A program made the position numbers and the translations under genes. Of a stretch of 40,497 bases of DNA, positions 7,094 to 15,300 are shown piece after piece. The stretch is from Chloroflexota bacterium (GTDB lineage: Bacteria > Chloroflexota > UBA6077 > JACCZL01): positions 1-40,497 of the forward strand of contig JADLFM010000057.1 in NCBI GenBank assembly GCA_020845495.1, given 5' to 3'. The notes beneath the pieces are model-generated. The model searched no databases. It was not told where the DNA came from and saw only the letters and a program-made list of their open reading frames with translations. Position 1 is the first letter of the stretch, and each line of letters opens with the position of its first letter.

Positions 7094-7477
7094 TCAGTCC
7101 AGGATTGCCTCGGCCTCGATCTCGACCTTCCAGCGCTGGTCGAGCAGGCCAGCCACGACGACCATCGTCGCAACCGGGCGAACGTCGCCGAAGGTCACAC
7201 CGTGCGCCTTGCCAACACTCTCGGCATGCGCGGCGTCGGTGAGGAACATGCGCGTCCGCACCACGTGGCGGGCCTCTCCACCAGTCTCGTGGAGAGCGTG
7301 GAGGATGATTTCGAAGCAGCGGCGGGCCTGGACGCCGGGATCCGGGTCGCAGGTGCCGTCTGGCCAGACCGGCGCCGTTCCCGCAATCAGTACTCGATCG
7401 CCGACGCGCAGCGCACGGCTGAACCCGATGGTCGGCTCGAAGGGGGACCCTGACGAGACACGCTGTCGATCTACCAT
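7094..7477 (-). CDS. RidA family protein (Rid/YjgF/YER057c/UK114)
   Basis: The 127-residue protein shows the RidA pattern: SSGSPFEPTIGFSRALRVGDRVLIAGTAPV near the start, then QARRCFEIILHALHETGG and VVRTRMFLTDAAHAESVGKAHG. It ends VATMVVVAGLLDQRWKVEIEAEAIL, with the conserved terminal glutamate strand. The arginine in 'VRTRMFL' is the position used in deaminating RidA proteins to bind the carboxylate. Classical RidA hydrolyses reactive enamine/imine intermediates from PLP enzymes; this divergent member may have another substrate. ATG at 7477 is chosen because the upstream open frame is only translated repeat DNA. A 13-bp tandem repeat starts 36 bp upstream of the start codon. Confidence 0.88.
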   Translation of the reverse strand: MVDRQRVSSGSPFEPTIGFSRALRVGDRVLIAGTAPVWPDGTCDPDPGVQARRCFEIILHALHETGGEARHVVRTRMFLTDAAHAESVGKAHGVTFGDVRPVATMVVVAGLLDQRWKVEIEAEAILD

Positions 7478-7512
7478 GGCTCGATGCCTCCCGTGCAACG
7501 ATTCTAGCGGCC

Positions 7513-7638
7513 ATGCCGGGCAGGCATGCCGGGCAGGCACGCCGGGCAGGCACGCCGGGCAGGCGCGCCGGGCAGGCACGCCGGGCAGGCACGCCGGGCA
7601 GGCACGCCGGGCAGGCACGCCGGGCAGGCACGCCGGGC
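7513..7638. repeat. 13-bp tandem repeat, about 9.7 copies
   Basis: The unit ACGCCGGGCAGGC (first two units ATGCCGGGCAGGC, the fifth GCGCCGGGCAGGC) repeats from 7513 to 7638. Because 13 is not a multiple of three, each copy shifts the frame. The array lies in the region upstream of the RidA gene, where a change in copy number would alter promoter or leader spacing. The remaining 113 bases up to 7751 show nothing recognisable. Confidence 0.92.
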
Positions 7639-7751
7639 GCAATCTTCGGCGTCCACCTCGACAACCGGGCCGCTCGAACCTGACAGTTCGGGGGCGCCCG
7701 CACTAGGGAGCCGCGCACGCGGGAAGCACTAGCGGCCTCCCACTCGGCGCG

Positions 7752-9794
7752 TCAGTACGGCCGCTCCGAGAAGTCAGGCGCGCGCACGACTCCGGGAGAG
7801 CGGCATGTGATCCGCGCCACGACATAGCCGCGATCCCAGGGCGAGCCGGGCGCCGCCCCGGCCGCGATCTCCTCGAGGTCGTAGCGTCGCGCCGCGACCG
7901 GCACGTTTCCCCGCGCCAGGACGATCAGAAGGCTGCGATCGTCTGACAGTTGGTCGCGTTCGTCCGGGTTGTGACAGTCGCCGTCCAAGTCGCGCTCGTC
8001 TCCGTCCGCACTGTGCCAACTCTCTTTTTCGACCGGTTGCCCCCCCTTCACGCCGGACTGCCCCTTATTCGATCTGACCCGGTCGAGTTCACCGTCTGGT
8101 CGGACTTCGGCCAGCGTCGACGGGACGCCGTCTAGTTCCAGCCATGCCACGAGCACACGGCGGAGCCGGCCTTCGGTAAGCGTCCAGTCGCCCCGCAAAT
8201 TGCGATCGAGAACGACCGTCTCGCCCGGCTGGCGCGCGGCGAGCAGCACAGCGTACGCCGCGAGGAGCCGCTGATTCTCCCGCCTGTCACGGACGGCATC
8301 GGCATAGAAGGCGGACAGGGACAGGAGTGAGCCAAACGCGAGCATGGCGACAGCACTGGGCAAGAGGCGAGACGACGCCCAGCGCTGGGCCCAGGGCAAC
8401 ACGAGGGACGGCAGCAGCCAGAGACCTGCAGGCGGCGCGGTCGATAACTGCCTGGCCGATTCCTCGTCGGCCACACCTGGACGAGGTGCCTGAGGGCCGG
8501 CGACGAACGCCGCCACCAACGCGCCGAGCGCTCCGAAGACGACGGGCGGCAGCGCCCCGATGTAGCGGGCACGCATCACGATCGGGTCGTACGTGCCCTG
8601 AACCGCAGGAAGGCACAATAGCGCCGAGAGAACCAGGAGAGCCGGCAGAGGCACGCCGCGCCGCCAGAGCCAGCCGAGCCCCAGGATGGCGAGGCCGAGG
8701 GCAAGCAGGAGGAGCGGGTGCCAACTGGGTGGGAACGGCGTCTGCCGATCGTTCACGAGGCCGGCGAGCGACGCGCCGAGCGTCAGCAGAATGCGCCCCA
8801 CCCGTTCGACATACGTGGTCTCGGTCAACTGCTCGCCGAAGTTGTACGTCACCTGCATGCGGCTGGCAGCCTCATACCAGGCGGTCGGGCCGACGACGAC
8901 GGCATGCAGGACCAGCGGCCCGAGACCAACGATAACGGCCAGAACGGCTAGCCAGGGCCACGGCGATTTCAGGATACCTCCGCCGCGCCAGAGCCCGAAT
9001 GCGGCGATGGCCGGCAGGATCGTGAGCACGGTCGGATGGGTCTGGAGCGCCAGCCCGAGCATCAGCCCACCAACGACGAGCGACGGCCCGGAGACGAGTG
9101 ACGGACGGAGCGAGGGCAGTGCGCCGTGGCTGGACGGCTGGGCGCCGGCGAGTGGTGACACGCACAGGGCGGCTGGCCGCGCGGTGGTGCGTGCTCTGAA
9201 GGCGCGTTGGACGAGCCAGACAGCCATGGTGGTGAAGAACGGCGTGATGCAGTTCCCCCAGCCGACATGACTGTTGACGACGATATGGACGGCGTTCGTG
9301 GCGAGCAGTAGGGCCGCGACAGCGCCGGCGATTCGGGCAATCAGCGGGCGCCCGACCGAAGACTGAATCGCGAGCTCACGCCCGAGCAGATAGGTTGGCA
9401 CGATGGTCAACGCGCCGAACACGAGCGTCACGAGGCGGGGCAACCAGGCGAACGAACCGAACGTCCAGAGTGCGGCGGCAACGATGTAGTTGTAGAGCGG
9501 GCCATTGTAGACGTCGTCGTTCGTGAGCGGGATGACCTGGGTCCGGAGGATCGAATACGCCAGGCGGGCCTCATCGCCCTCGTCGGTCCAGATCGGAATC
9601 GTCAGGAGATGGGGCCAGCGTATGAGCGCTGCCAACAGCACAAGCGCCGCCGGCAGCGCAACAGCCTGGAGCACAACTCGGAGACGTCCTATAGCTGCCG
9701 ACGGCTCCAACCCCTCAGGGGGCACCTCCGATGCCGGGCAATCCGGGGACGGGTCGGTCAGGCCTGCCTGGCCGCCGGGAACGGTCACATCCAC
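7752..9794 (-). CDS. Glycosyltransferase family 39-like integral membrane protein
   Basis: The product (about 680 residues) is a multi-pass membrane protein of the ArnT/PMT (GT-C) type. The first helix (residues 37-64) is followed by an external loop with acidic residues in IWTDEGDEARLAY, the position of the catalytic Asp/Glu in GT-C enzymes. About ten further hydrophobic segments follow (YLLGREL..., VLTILPAIAAFGLW, WPWLAVLAVIVGLGPL and others). A hydrophilic C-terminal part of about 170 residues probably lies outside the membrane. Such enzymes move a sugar from a polyprenyl-phosphate carrier onto lipid or protein. GTG at 9794 follows GGAGGA with an 8-base spacing; the frame is open to 10016, but that extension looks non-coding. 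It is divergent from the flavoprotein gene on its right. Confidence 0.88.
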   Translation of the reverse strand: MDVTVPGGQAGLTDPSPDCPASEVPPEGLEPSAAIGRLRVVLQAVALPAALVLLAALIRWPHLLTIPIWTDEGDEARLAYSILRTQVIPLTNDDVYNGPLYNYIVAAALWTFGSFAWLPRLVTLVFGALTIVPTYLLGRELAIQSSVGRPLIARIAGAVAALLLATNAVHIVVNSHVGWGNCITPFFTTMAVWLVQRAFRARTTARPAALCVSPLAGAQPSSHGALPSLRPSLVSGPSLVVGGLMLGLALQTHPTVLTILPAIAAFGLWRGGGILKSPWPWLAVLAVIVGLGPLVLHAVVVGPTAWYEAASRMQVTYNFGEQLTETTYVERVGRILLTLGASLAGLVNDRQTPFPPSWHPLLLLALGLAILGLGWLWRRGVPLPALLVLSALLCLPAVQGTYDPIVMRARYIGALPPVVFGALGALVAAFVAGPQAPRPGVADEESARQLSTAPPAGLWLLPSLVLPWAQRWASSRLLPSAVAMLAFGSLLSLSAFYADAVRDRRENQRLLAAYAVLLAARQPGETVVLDRNLRGDWTLTEGRLRRVLVAWLELDGVPSTLAEVRPDGELDRVRSNKGQSGVKGGQPVEKESWHSADGDERDLDGDCHNPDERDQLSDDRSLLIVLARGNVPVAARRYDLEEIAAGAAPGSPWDRGYVVARITCRSPGVVRAPDFSERPY

Positions 9795-10307
9795 GGTGAG
9801 CGTCCTCCGGCGCGGGTGACGAGCGCCACCGCCAGGAGCGTGAGCCGAGAAATGCTGCCGTTCAAATACGCCACTGGCCGACAGCGTCGAGATAGACGGT
9901 CGGCAAAGCTTCGGGCAGCGGCGGACATGAGAGGGCAACGCATCGGTGCGGTGGAGCCCCTCCACGAGCGAGCGCGAGTATAGGGCACGGCGCGCCCGTT
10001 CGCCAGCGCTGGGCATGCGTCGCGCGTCAGCATAGGAGGCAGATACACGGCCTGCACGTGCACCGCCCGCATACTCGCGACCCAGCGCAGGCTGGGCCAG
10101 CGAGACTTGTCACCTGGGAGCCAGGAGCATCTGAGCCGTGCGTAGCCAGCGCACACGTGAGGAGGCGCGGCGACCGGTCCGGTATCCTCCTGACACTCAG
10201 ATGAGCCTTTGACGCGATCGTCACCGCGCGCTGCGGACGCAGGCTCACCGGCCGGCAGACACTCTCTGGGACGCCGCATGGTCGGCATGGAAGGGACGCG
10301 GAGCGCG
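9795..10307. other. Divergent intergenic region, no gene seen
   Basis: This stretch separates the GT39 gene (minus) from the flavoprotein gene (plus) and must hold promoters for both. I see no convincing -35/-10 pair, repeat or RNA gene in it. A short hydrophilic extension of either reading frame is possible but unsupported. Confidence 0.4.
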
Positions 10308-11588
10308 ATGGCGGACGTAGCGGTGATCGGGGCGGGGATTCTCGGGCTGGCCGGGGCGCGGCGGCTCGTGCAAGGCGGCGCGCGGGTGACGGTGTTCGAG
10401 CGGGAGCCGCTGCCGGGCGGGCTCGTCGTCGGGTTCAAGATCGGGCAAAGCTGGCTCGAACGCTACTACCATCATCTCTTCCGCTCTGACCGCCGGACGA
10501 TTGGATTGATCGACGAGGTGGGACTCGGCGGTCGAATGGTCTGGGGCCGTCCCCCAACGGCGATCCTCCGCAGGGGCCAGATTCGGCGGCTGGATGGCCC
10601 GCTCGAAGTGCTCCGGTTCACGCCACTCTCGTTTCCGGCGCGCCTTCGGCTGGGGATGGGGGTGGCGGCGCTGAAGGCGATCCCGAATCCGGAGTGGCTA
10701 GAGGGGCAGACGGCCGCGCGCTGGCTCCAGCGCTGGATGGGCCGCGAGGTCTACGAGGGCGTCTGGAAGCCGCAACTGATCGGAAAGTTCGGGCGCGAGG
10801 CCGACCAGATCGCAATGCCCTGGATGTGGGCGCGCATCCACGACCGTACCCCGCAGCTTGGCTACCTGCGCGGCGGCTTCCAGCAGTTCTACGAGGCGCT
10901 GACCGCCGACGTGGAGCGTCACGGCGCGACGTTGCGGCTCTCTTGCCCGGTCGAGGCGATCGAGCGGCGCGGCGACAAGGTCGTACTGGCCACCCCGAGC
11001 GGCGAGGCAAGGTTCGACGCGGTCCTCTGTTCGTTGCCGACCCGCCTCTTCCTGAAGGTCACGCGCGGCCTGCCCGAGTCGTACGTTCGCGAGTACGCGA
11101 ACCTCGGCGAACACTATGCGGCGCACTGCGTCATCCTGGAGCTAGATCGACGACTCCAGCCAGCCTACTGGGTGAGCGTCGCCGATCCGGGTTACCCATT
11201 CGTGGCGCTAGTGGAGCACACCAACTGGCTCCCGCCGGACGATTACGACGGCAGCCACGTCGTCTATCTGGGCAACTACCTGCCGATGGACGATCCCCTG
11301 CTCCGGATGAGCGATCGGGAGGTGCTGGACACGTTCTTGCCGCACCTCGCGCGCATCAACCCGCGCTTCGACCGCTCCTGGGTGAAGGCGGCGCATGTCT
11401 TCGCCGCGCCATACGCGCAGCCGATCGTTCGGGTCGGCTACCGTGAGAGCCTGCCACCGCACCAGACGCCGCTGCCGGGAGTCTGGCTAGCGAACATGGG
11501 CCATGTCTACCCACACGACCGGGGCCAGAACTACAGCGCGATCCTCGGCGAGGAAATGGCCGACACGATCCTCGCCACCACCGCCTGA
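10308..11588 (+). CDS. FAD-dependent oxidoreductase, amine-oxidase/protoporphyrinogen-oxidase-like
   Basis: The protein (about 426 residues) opens with the dinucleotide-binding motif VAVIGAGILGLAGARRL and an acidic strand end VTVFERE at the expected distance, then PGGLVVGF, the second FAD-contact loop. The segment SWLERYYHHLFRSDR and the C-terminal motif GVWLANMGHVYPHDRGQNYSAILGEE fit the large amine-oxidase superfamily, close to the UDP-galactopyranose-mutase-like branch. The substrate is unknown. A carotenoid, polyprenyl or sugar substrate is possible, and the neighbouring membrane glycosyltransferase makes an envelope role plausible. ATG 10308 has GGAG four bases upstream; ATG 10287 and 10278 are alternatives in the same frame. 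Confidence 0.85.
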   Translation: MADVAVIGAGILGLAGARRLVQGGARVTVFEREPLPGGLVVGFKIGQSWLERYYHHLFRSDRRTIGLIDEVGLGGRMVWGRPPTAILRRGQIRRLDGPLEVLRFTPLSFPARLRLGMGVAALKAIPNPEWLEGQTAARWLQRWMGREVYEGVWKPQLIGKFGREADQIAMPWMWARIHDRTPQLGYLRGGFQQFYEALTADVERHGATLRLSCPVEAIERRGDKVVLATPSGEARFDAVLCSLPTRLFLKVTRGLPESYVREYANLGEHYAAHCVILELDRRLQPAYWVSVADPGYPFVALVEHTNWLPPDDYDGSHVVYLGNYLPMDDPLLRMSDREVLDTFLPHLARINPRFDRSWVKAAHVFAAPYAQPIVRVGYRESLPPHQTPLPGVWLANMGHVYPHDRGQNYSAILGEEMADTILATTA

Positions 11589-11720
11589 CAATGTATCCTC
11601 CGCCCGAGCGTTCTCTGACCATTCAGGACCGGGGTGGAGCGAGCGACGCGGCCTCTGTGAGCCTCGCCCTGGTTTTTTGCGCCGACAGGCCGCCGTCTCG
11701 ACAGACTGACGAGGTATCCG

Positions 11721-13136
11721 ATGTCGCAGATCGTTTCCACTGACGTTCTCCAGCGAGCGCAGGCCCGTCCGCTCGGCGCATACACGGAGGGGCTGGCCCG
11801 CTACGCGAGCGAGTTTCGCTACGACCACCTGCCCGACGACGTCCGGCAGTTCACGCGGCTAATCCTGCTCGATACGCTCGGGGCGATGGTCGCCGCGTCG
11901 TCGTCACGCTACCCGCTGCGAGGGTCGCTCGGGGGCTTCGTCAGCCGGCAGGGCGGGGCGACGGACTCGACGCTGCTTGGTCTGGGCGAGCGCTCCGCGA
12001 TCGTCAACGCCGCCCTCTACAACGGCACCCTCGGCTACTACTGCGACATCGAGAGCCACCATCCTGGCGCGATCCTCCACGGCGCGGCCATCGTCGTGCC
12101 GACCGCCCTGGCCGTGGCCGAGGCGCGCGGCAAGAGCGGCGCAGACGTACTCACGGCCGTTGCCCTCGGCCTCGACGTCGGCTGTCGGGTGAGCTACGCC
12201 ATCGACCCAAACGCCCTGTACGCACGCGGCTTCCATCCGACCGCCGTGTGTGGCGCGTTCGGGGCGGCGGCTGCTGCCGGCTGGCTGCTCGGCCTGGATA
12301 CGACGCGGATGGCCAACGCTTTCGGGCTCACCGCCAATCAAGCGTCCGGCCTGCTCGCCTGGGCCAGCGATCACACCGAGACCTCGCGCCCTTTCAATCC
12401 GGGCATCGCGGCTCGGAATGGCGCGACGGCGGCGCTGCTGGCTGAGGCCGGGATGGGCGCTCCCCAGAACGTTCTCGATCCAGCCGAGAAGTACAACGTC
12501 TTTCGTGCCTGGGCCGTCGAACCACGCCCCGAGGAGTTACTGGATCGGCTTCACGAGCGGTATTTCATCATGGAATCGGCGGTCAAGCTGTACGCCTGCT
12601 GCGCCTTCCTGCACCCGGCGCTCGACGGCATCATGGCGTTGCTCGACGCGGGCCAGGTGTCCGCCGAGGAGGTGCGGGCGATCACGCTTCGCTTCAGCCA
12701 CTCTGGCCGCGCGATGATCGACCAGAACGAGTTGAAGTCGCACCGCGCTCAGTACATCCTGCCGATTGGCCTGCTCAACCGTCGGGTGGTGCTGGACGAC
12801 ATCCTGTTCGAGCCACGCGATACCCGCGTCGCGGCGCTCGGAGAGCGAACCCGGGTGGTGGGAGACGACGACCTGGAGCGATTCTACCCCGACCGCTACC
12901 CGTCCATCGTGGAGTTAACGACCGATGACGGCCGGACGGTGAGTCAGCGCGTCGACTGGCCGAAAGGGTACCCACAGAACCCTGTCACCCTGGCCGACGT
13001 CGAGCGCAAGTTCCGCGACCTGGCGGCGCCAGTAGTCGCCGTCGCGATGGCCGAGCAGATCGTCGAACTGGTCGGCGAGATCGAGCGCCTGGAGCGCGTC
13101 GACGACCTGATGGCGCTCGTCGCCCGGACCGGCTAG
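11721..13136 (+). CDS. MmgE/PrpD family protein
   Basis: The 471-residue protein has the MmgE/PrpD architecture. An all-helical N-terminal domain contains LILLDTLGAMVAA, the segment ALYNGTLGYYCDIES..HHPG matching the family's active-site-lining 'NG...HxxDFDD...HPG' region, and ALGLDVGCRVSYAIDP. A lid-domain C-terminal part (AVKLYACCAFLHPALDGIMAL) follows. Characterised members are 2-methylcitrate dehydratase, cis-aconitate decarboxylase and iminodisuccinate epimerase. No methylcitrate-cycle neighbours are present, so the reaction is open. The ATG is preceded by ACGAGG at a usable distance. The 132 bp before it contain a T6 run (11673-11678) but no clear terminator stem. Confidence 0.92.
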   Translation: MSQIVSTDVLQRAQARPLGAYTEGLARYASEFRYDHLPDDVRQFTRLILLDTLGAMVAASSSRYPLRGSLGGFVSRQGGATDSTLLGLGERSAIVNAALYNGTLGYYCDIESHHPGAILHGAAIVVPTALAVAEARGKSGADVLTAVALGLDVGCRVSYAIDPNALYARGFHPTAVCGAFGAAAAAGWLLGLDTTRMANAFGLTANQASGLLAWASDHTETSRPFNPGIAARNGATAALLAEAGMGAPQNVLDPAEKYNVFRAWAVEPRPEELLDRLHERYFIMESAVKLYACCAFLHPALDGIMALLDAGQVSAEEVRAITLRFSHSGRAMIDQNELKSHRAQYILPIGLLNRRVVLDDILFEPRDTRVAALGERTRVVGDDDLERFYPDRYPSIVELTTDDGRTVSQRVDWPKGYPQNPVTLADVERKFRDLAAPVVAVAMAEQIVELVGEIERLERVDDLMALVARTG

Positions 13137-13435
13137 TCCGTCACATGCGGCTGCCGGCGGTATGCGCTCGCGAGCCTGCCGCTCTGATATCGGTGGGGCC
13201 GATTACCCGGCTGGAATACACAGGCGACGCCATCAGAGAGATCGTCGTCGGCACGTGAGAACGAATTGTTTCACGTGAAGCACACTCACCCACGATACGA
13301 CGTACGGGCGGCTATCCGCCCGGCGAGGGCAGTCCGGGTGACCGGGCTGCCGCCGCCGAGCCGACGGCACAGTGATGACAGCAACGATCCTCTGACACGC
13401 TGCCGTCTCGCAACCCAAGGAGCGGCGAGCGTCGC
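13137..13435. other. Intergenic region carrying a parS site
   Basis: No gene is visible between MmgE/PrpD (plus) and the GNAT gene (minus); the two genes converge here. The stretch contains the second parS palindrome of the window (13267-13282). I see no other repeat or RNA element. Confidence 0.5.
13267..13282. other. parS site (second copy)
   Basis: TGTTTCACGTGAAGCA matches the consensus TGTTTCACGTGAAACA at 15 of 16 positions. It lies 6.6 kb from the first site, again between genes. Two intergenic copies at this quality make chance very unlikely. Confidence 0.82.
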
Positions 13436-14068
13436 CTATCCTTCCATCGTGCTCGTCGCGGTCCGATGGGCCTGCCACTCGTGGCGCAGTAACCCGAAGT
13501 GGACCACGTCATAGCGATGGTCATCGCGGTGGATGGCCTCACGCCAGACGCCCTCGGGCTTGAACCCCGCCTTCTCGTAGGCTCGGAGCGCGCGGACGTT
13601 GTAGCCGATGGTCGTCAGCCAGACGCGGTACAGGTTCAACTCCAGAAAGGCGTAGCGAAGGATCAGGTCGATGGCGTCGCTTCCGTAGCCGCGCCCCCAG
13701 TACGCCGGATCGCCGATCGCGATCCCGAGCATGGCCGTCTGATGCGTCCACTCGATCTGGCCCAGGGCCACCAGTCCGATGAGCGTATCGTCGGCGAGGG
13801 TACGGAGGCGGAAGACATATCCGTTCGGCGCGCTGAGAAACGGCGTCTCCCAGGCCGCGTGCGCCTCCGGCGAGAGGGGGCGCGCCGGATCGTTGTCGAG
13901 GATTCGCAGGTACTGATCGTCCTCGCTCCAGCGGGCGAAGGCGTCGTGGTCGGACGGCAGGGGTGCGGCGAGTCGCACCAGACGACCCCTGAACAGGGGA
14001 GTGAACCGAGGCAATGCCTGCTCGGACGGCAATGGAGTGCCCTTTCTGATGGCAGCAAACATCGGCAT
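13436..14068 (-). CDS. GNAT family N-acetyltransferase (RimJ/RimL type)
   Basis: The protein (about 210 residues) begins with the RimL-like strand RGRLVRLAAPLPSDHDAFARW. The acetyl-CoA pyrophosphate loop is IGDPAYWGRGYGSDAIDLILRYAF (the R/Q-x-x-G-x-G/A motif as GRGYGS), and the terminal motif B is YNVRALRAYEKAGFKPEGVWRE. These features place it with ribosomal-protein-alanine or small-molecule acetyltransferases; the acceptor is unknown. The start is ATG 14068, with AGGT about nine bases upstream; GTG 14077 in the same frame is possible. The gene converges with MmgE/PrpD across the parS-bearing gap. Confidence 0.9.
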   Translation of the reverse strand: MPMFAAIRKGTPLPSEQALPRFTPLFRGRLVRLAAPLPSDHDAFARWSEDDQYLRILDNDPARPLSPEAHAAWETPFLSAPNGYVFRLRTLADDTLIGLVALGQIEWTHQTAMLGIAIGDPAYWGRGYGSDAIDLILRYAFLELNLYRVWLTTIGYNVRALRAYEKAGFKPEGVWREAIHRDDHRYDVVHFGLLRHEWQAHRTATSTMEG

Positions 14069-14228
14069 GGCGAACACGACCTATCGCACGGATGAGCGCG
14101 ATAGGTGAAGGTCGGCCGCACGCTCCCACACAAGGGGGAACGCAATCCCATCTCGGGATCAGCGGCCGGCGGCTCGTCCCCGGGCTGCCATTGGGCACTC
14201 ACACTCAGTCAGGCTACAGCCAAGCATA

Positions 14229-15164
14229 TCACGCGCCGCCTGGCCGCGCGTCACTCGGCCGTGCGCCATCCGCCCGCCCCTCCCCTGGCTCAACGCCATC
14301 CAACAGCACACCGCCCGGCCGCCCATCATCGAACCGAGCATCTCGCGCATCGGGTGACGCGGCCAGGGTGGCGTACTGCTCGGCCGCGACCTGGCGGTTG
14401 TGCGCGTCGGTCCAGGACTGAAGCTCTCGCAGCTCGGCGAGTGCCTGGCGCTCCTCGGGCATCAGGCGTCGCTGCCTCTCGGTGGCCTCGAGATCAGCCA
14501 GGCGCGCGGCGTGCTCGTCGCGGAGGGCCACCGTGCGGCCTGCAAAGCGCGCGTGGAAGGCTGCCCGAGCGGCGGCTTTCGCGCGCCGATTCTGGATGCG
14601 GACGAGCAGCAGGTAGGCGAGGATACCGGCGCCGTGAGCGGCGCCTGCGATCGCCGAAAGTGCCGGCGTCGCCGCGTTGTAGATCCAGCGAAAGTCTCCG
14701 ACGCCGCTGACAACGCTGATACCGGGGTAGAGCACCAGCACGAGCAGCAGCGTCGCGTGCGCGAACCCCATCGCCACGTCATGCCAGACGTCGCGGAGGC
14801 GCAGCGCGGCGTAGCCGGCGGCGAGCCCGAGGATGAGGCTTGTGCCTGGGCCGGCGGCGGCGATGAGCCATTCGGGAGTCGAGCCGAGGCGGCCAGTGTA
14901 CTCGACGTAGCCCCAGTAGAAGCGGAAGTGGAGGCTCAGGTTACGGGCGCCGAACTCCCACGCCACGAGCCAGTGCGCCACTTCGTGGGCGAGCACGCCG
15001 AGCGGTGTCAGCAGCAGGAATCCGATGCGGTTCGCCAGATTACGGTCATCGGCGGTGTAGGCCATGTCGGTGAGGGAGCGCCAGCGCCTGGGGAGTTGAA
15101 TCAGCGTGTACGCGGCGGCGAGCAGGTAGACGAGGCTGAGCACGTCAGCCGACGGCCCGATCAT
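14229..15164 (-). CDS. Site-2-protease-like (M50) membrane metallopeptidase
   Basis: The 311-residue protein has hydrophobic segments near residues 5-22, 46-68, 97-122, 131-155 and 166-190. The zinc motif AHEVAHW (H60-E61-x-x-H64) sits inside the second segment, as in intramembrane M50 proteases. The aspartate of SGVGDFRWIYN may be the third-ligand region. The C-terminal 120 residues are soluble: a charged coiled coil (ALRDEHAARLADLEATERQRRLMPEERQALAELRELQ split over several heptads), then a low-complexity tail rich in D-A-R-P-G. The coiled coil could bind a regulator or another subunit. A protease of this type normally cleaves a membrane-bound substrate; none is evident nearby. Confidence 0.8.
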   Translation of the reverse strand: MIGPSADVLSLVYLLAAAYTLIQLPRRWRSLTDMAYTADDRNLANRIGFLLLTPLGVLAHEVAHWLVAWEFGARNLSLHFRFYWGYVEYTGRLGSTPEWLIAAAGPGTSLILGLAAGYAALRLRDVWHDVAMGFAHATLLLVLVLYPGISVVSGVGDFRWIYNAATPALSAIAGAAHGAGILAYLLLVRIQNRRAKAAARAAFHARFAGRTVALRDEHAARLADLEATERQRRLMPEERQALAELRELQSWTDAHNRQVAAEQYATLAASPDARDARFDDGRPGGVLLDGVEPGEGRADGARPSDARPGGA

Positions 15165-15210
15165 CCCGCCGCCTCCTCATCAGCCGCCATACGACACTCG
15201 ATCCCCGTCA

Positions 15211-15300
15211 CTCACAACTATCTGCCCTCGGCTCGCTCGCAACTCACCGCTCGCCATCCTCCTCTCGACTCCCTGCTCACGACCCTTGGCTCGTCCGTCT
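15211..15300. repeat. Degenerate heptanucleotide-period tract
   Basis: Between the M50 gene start and the aldo/keto reductase stop the sequence is pyrimidine-rich and can be phased in sevens (GCAACTC, ACCGCTC, GCCATCC, TCCTCTC, GACTCCC...). These resemble the reverse complement (GCCACTC / ACCCCTC) of the array at 6466. The match is loose and may be a decayed copy. Confidence 0.4.

Noticed and set aside
7513..7638. Regular repeats that could suggest a CRISPR array
   Set aside because: The 13-bp units are directly abutting without unique spacers, and no cas genes are near.
11660..11690. T6 run after the FAD oxidoreductase gene, considered as an intrinsic terminator
   Set aside because: The bases before the T-run do not form a stable stem.
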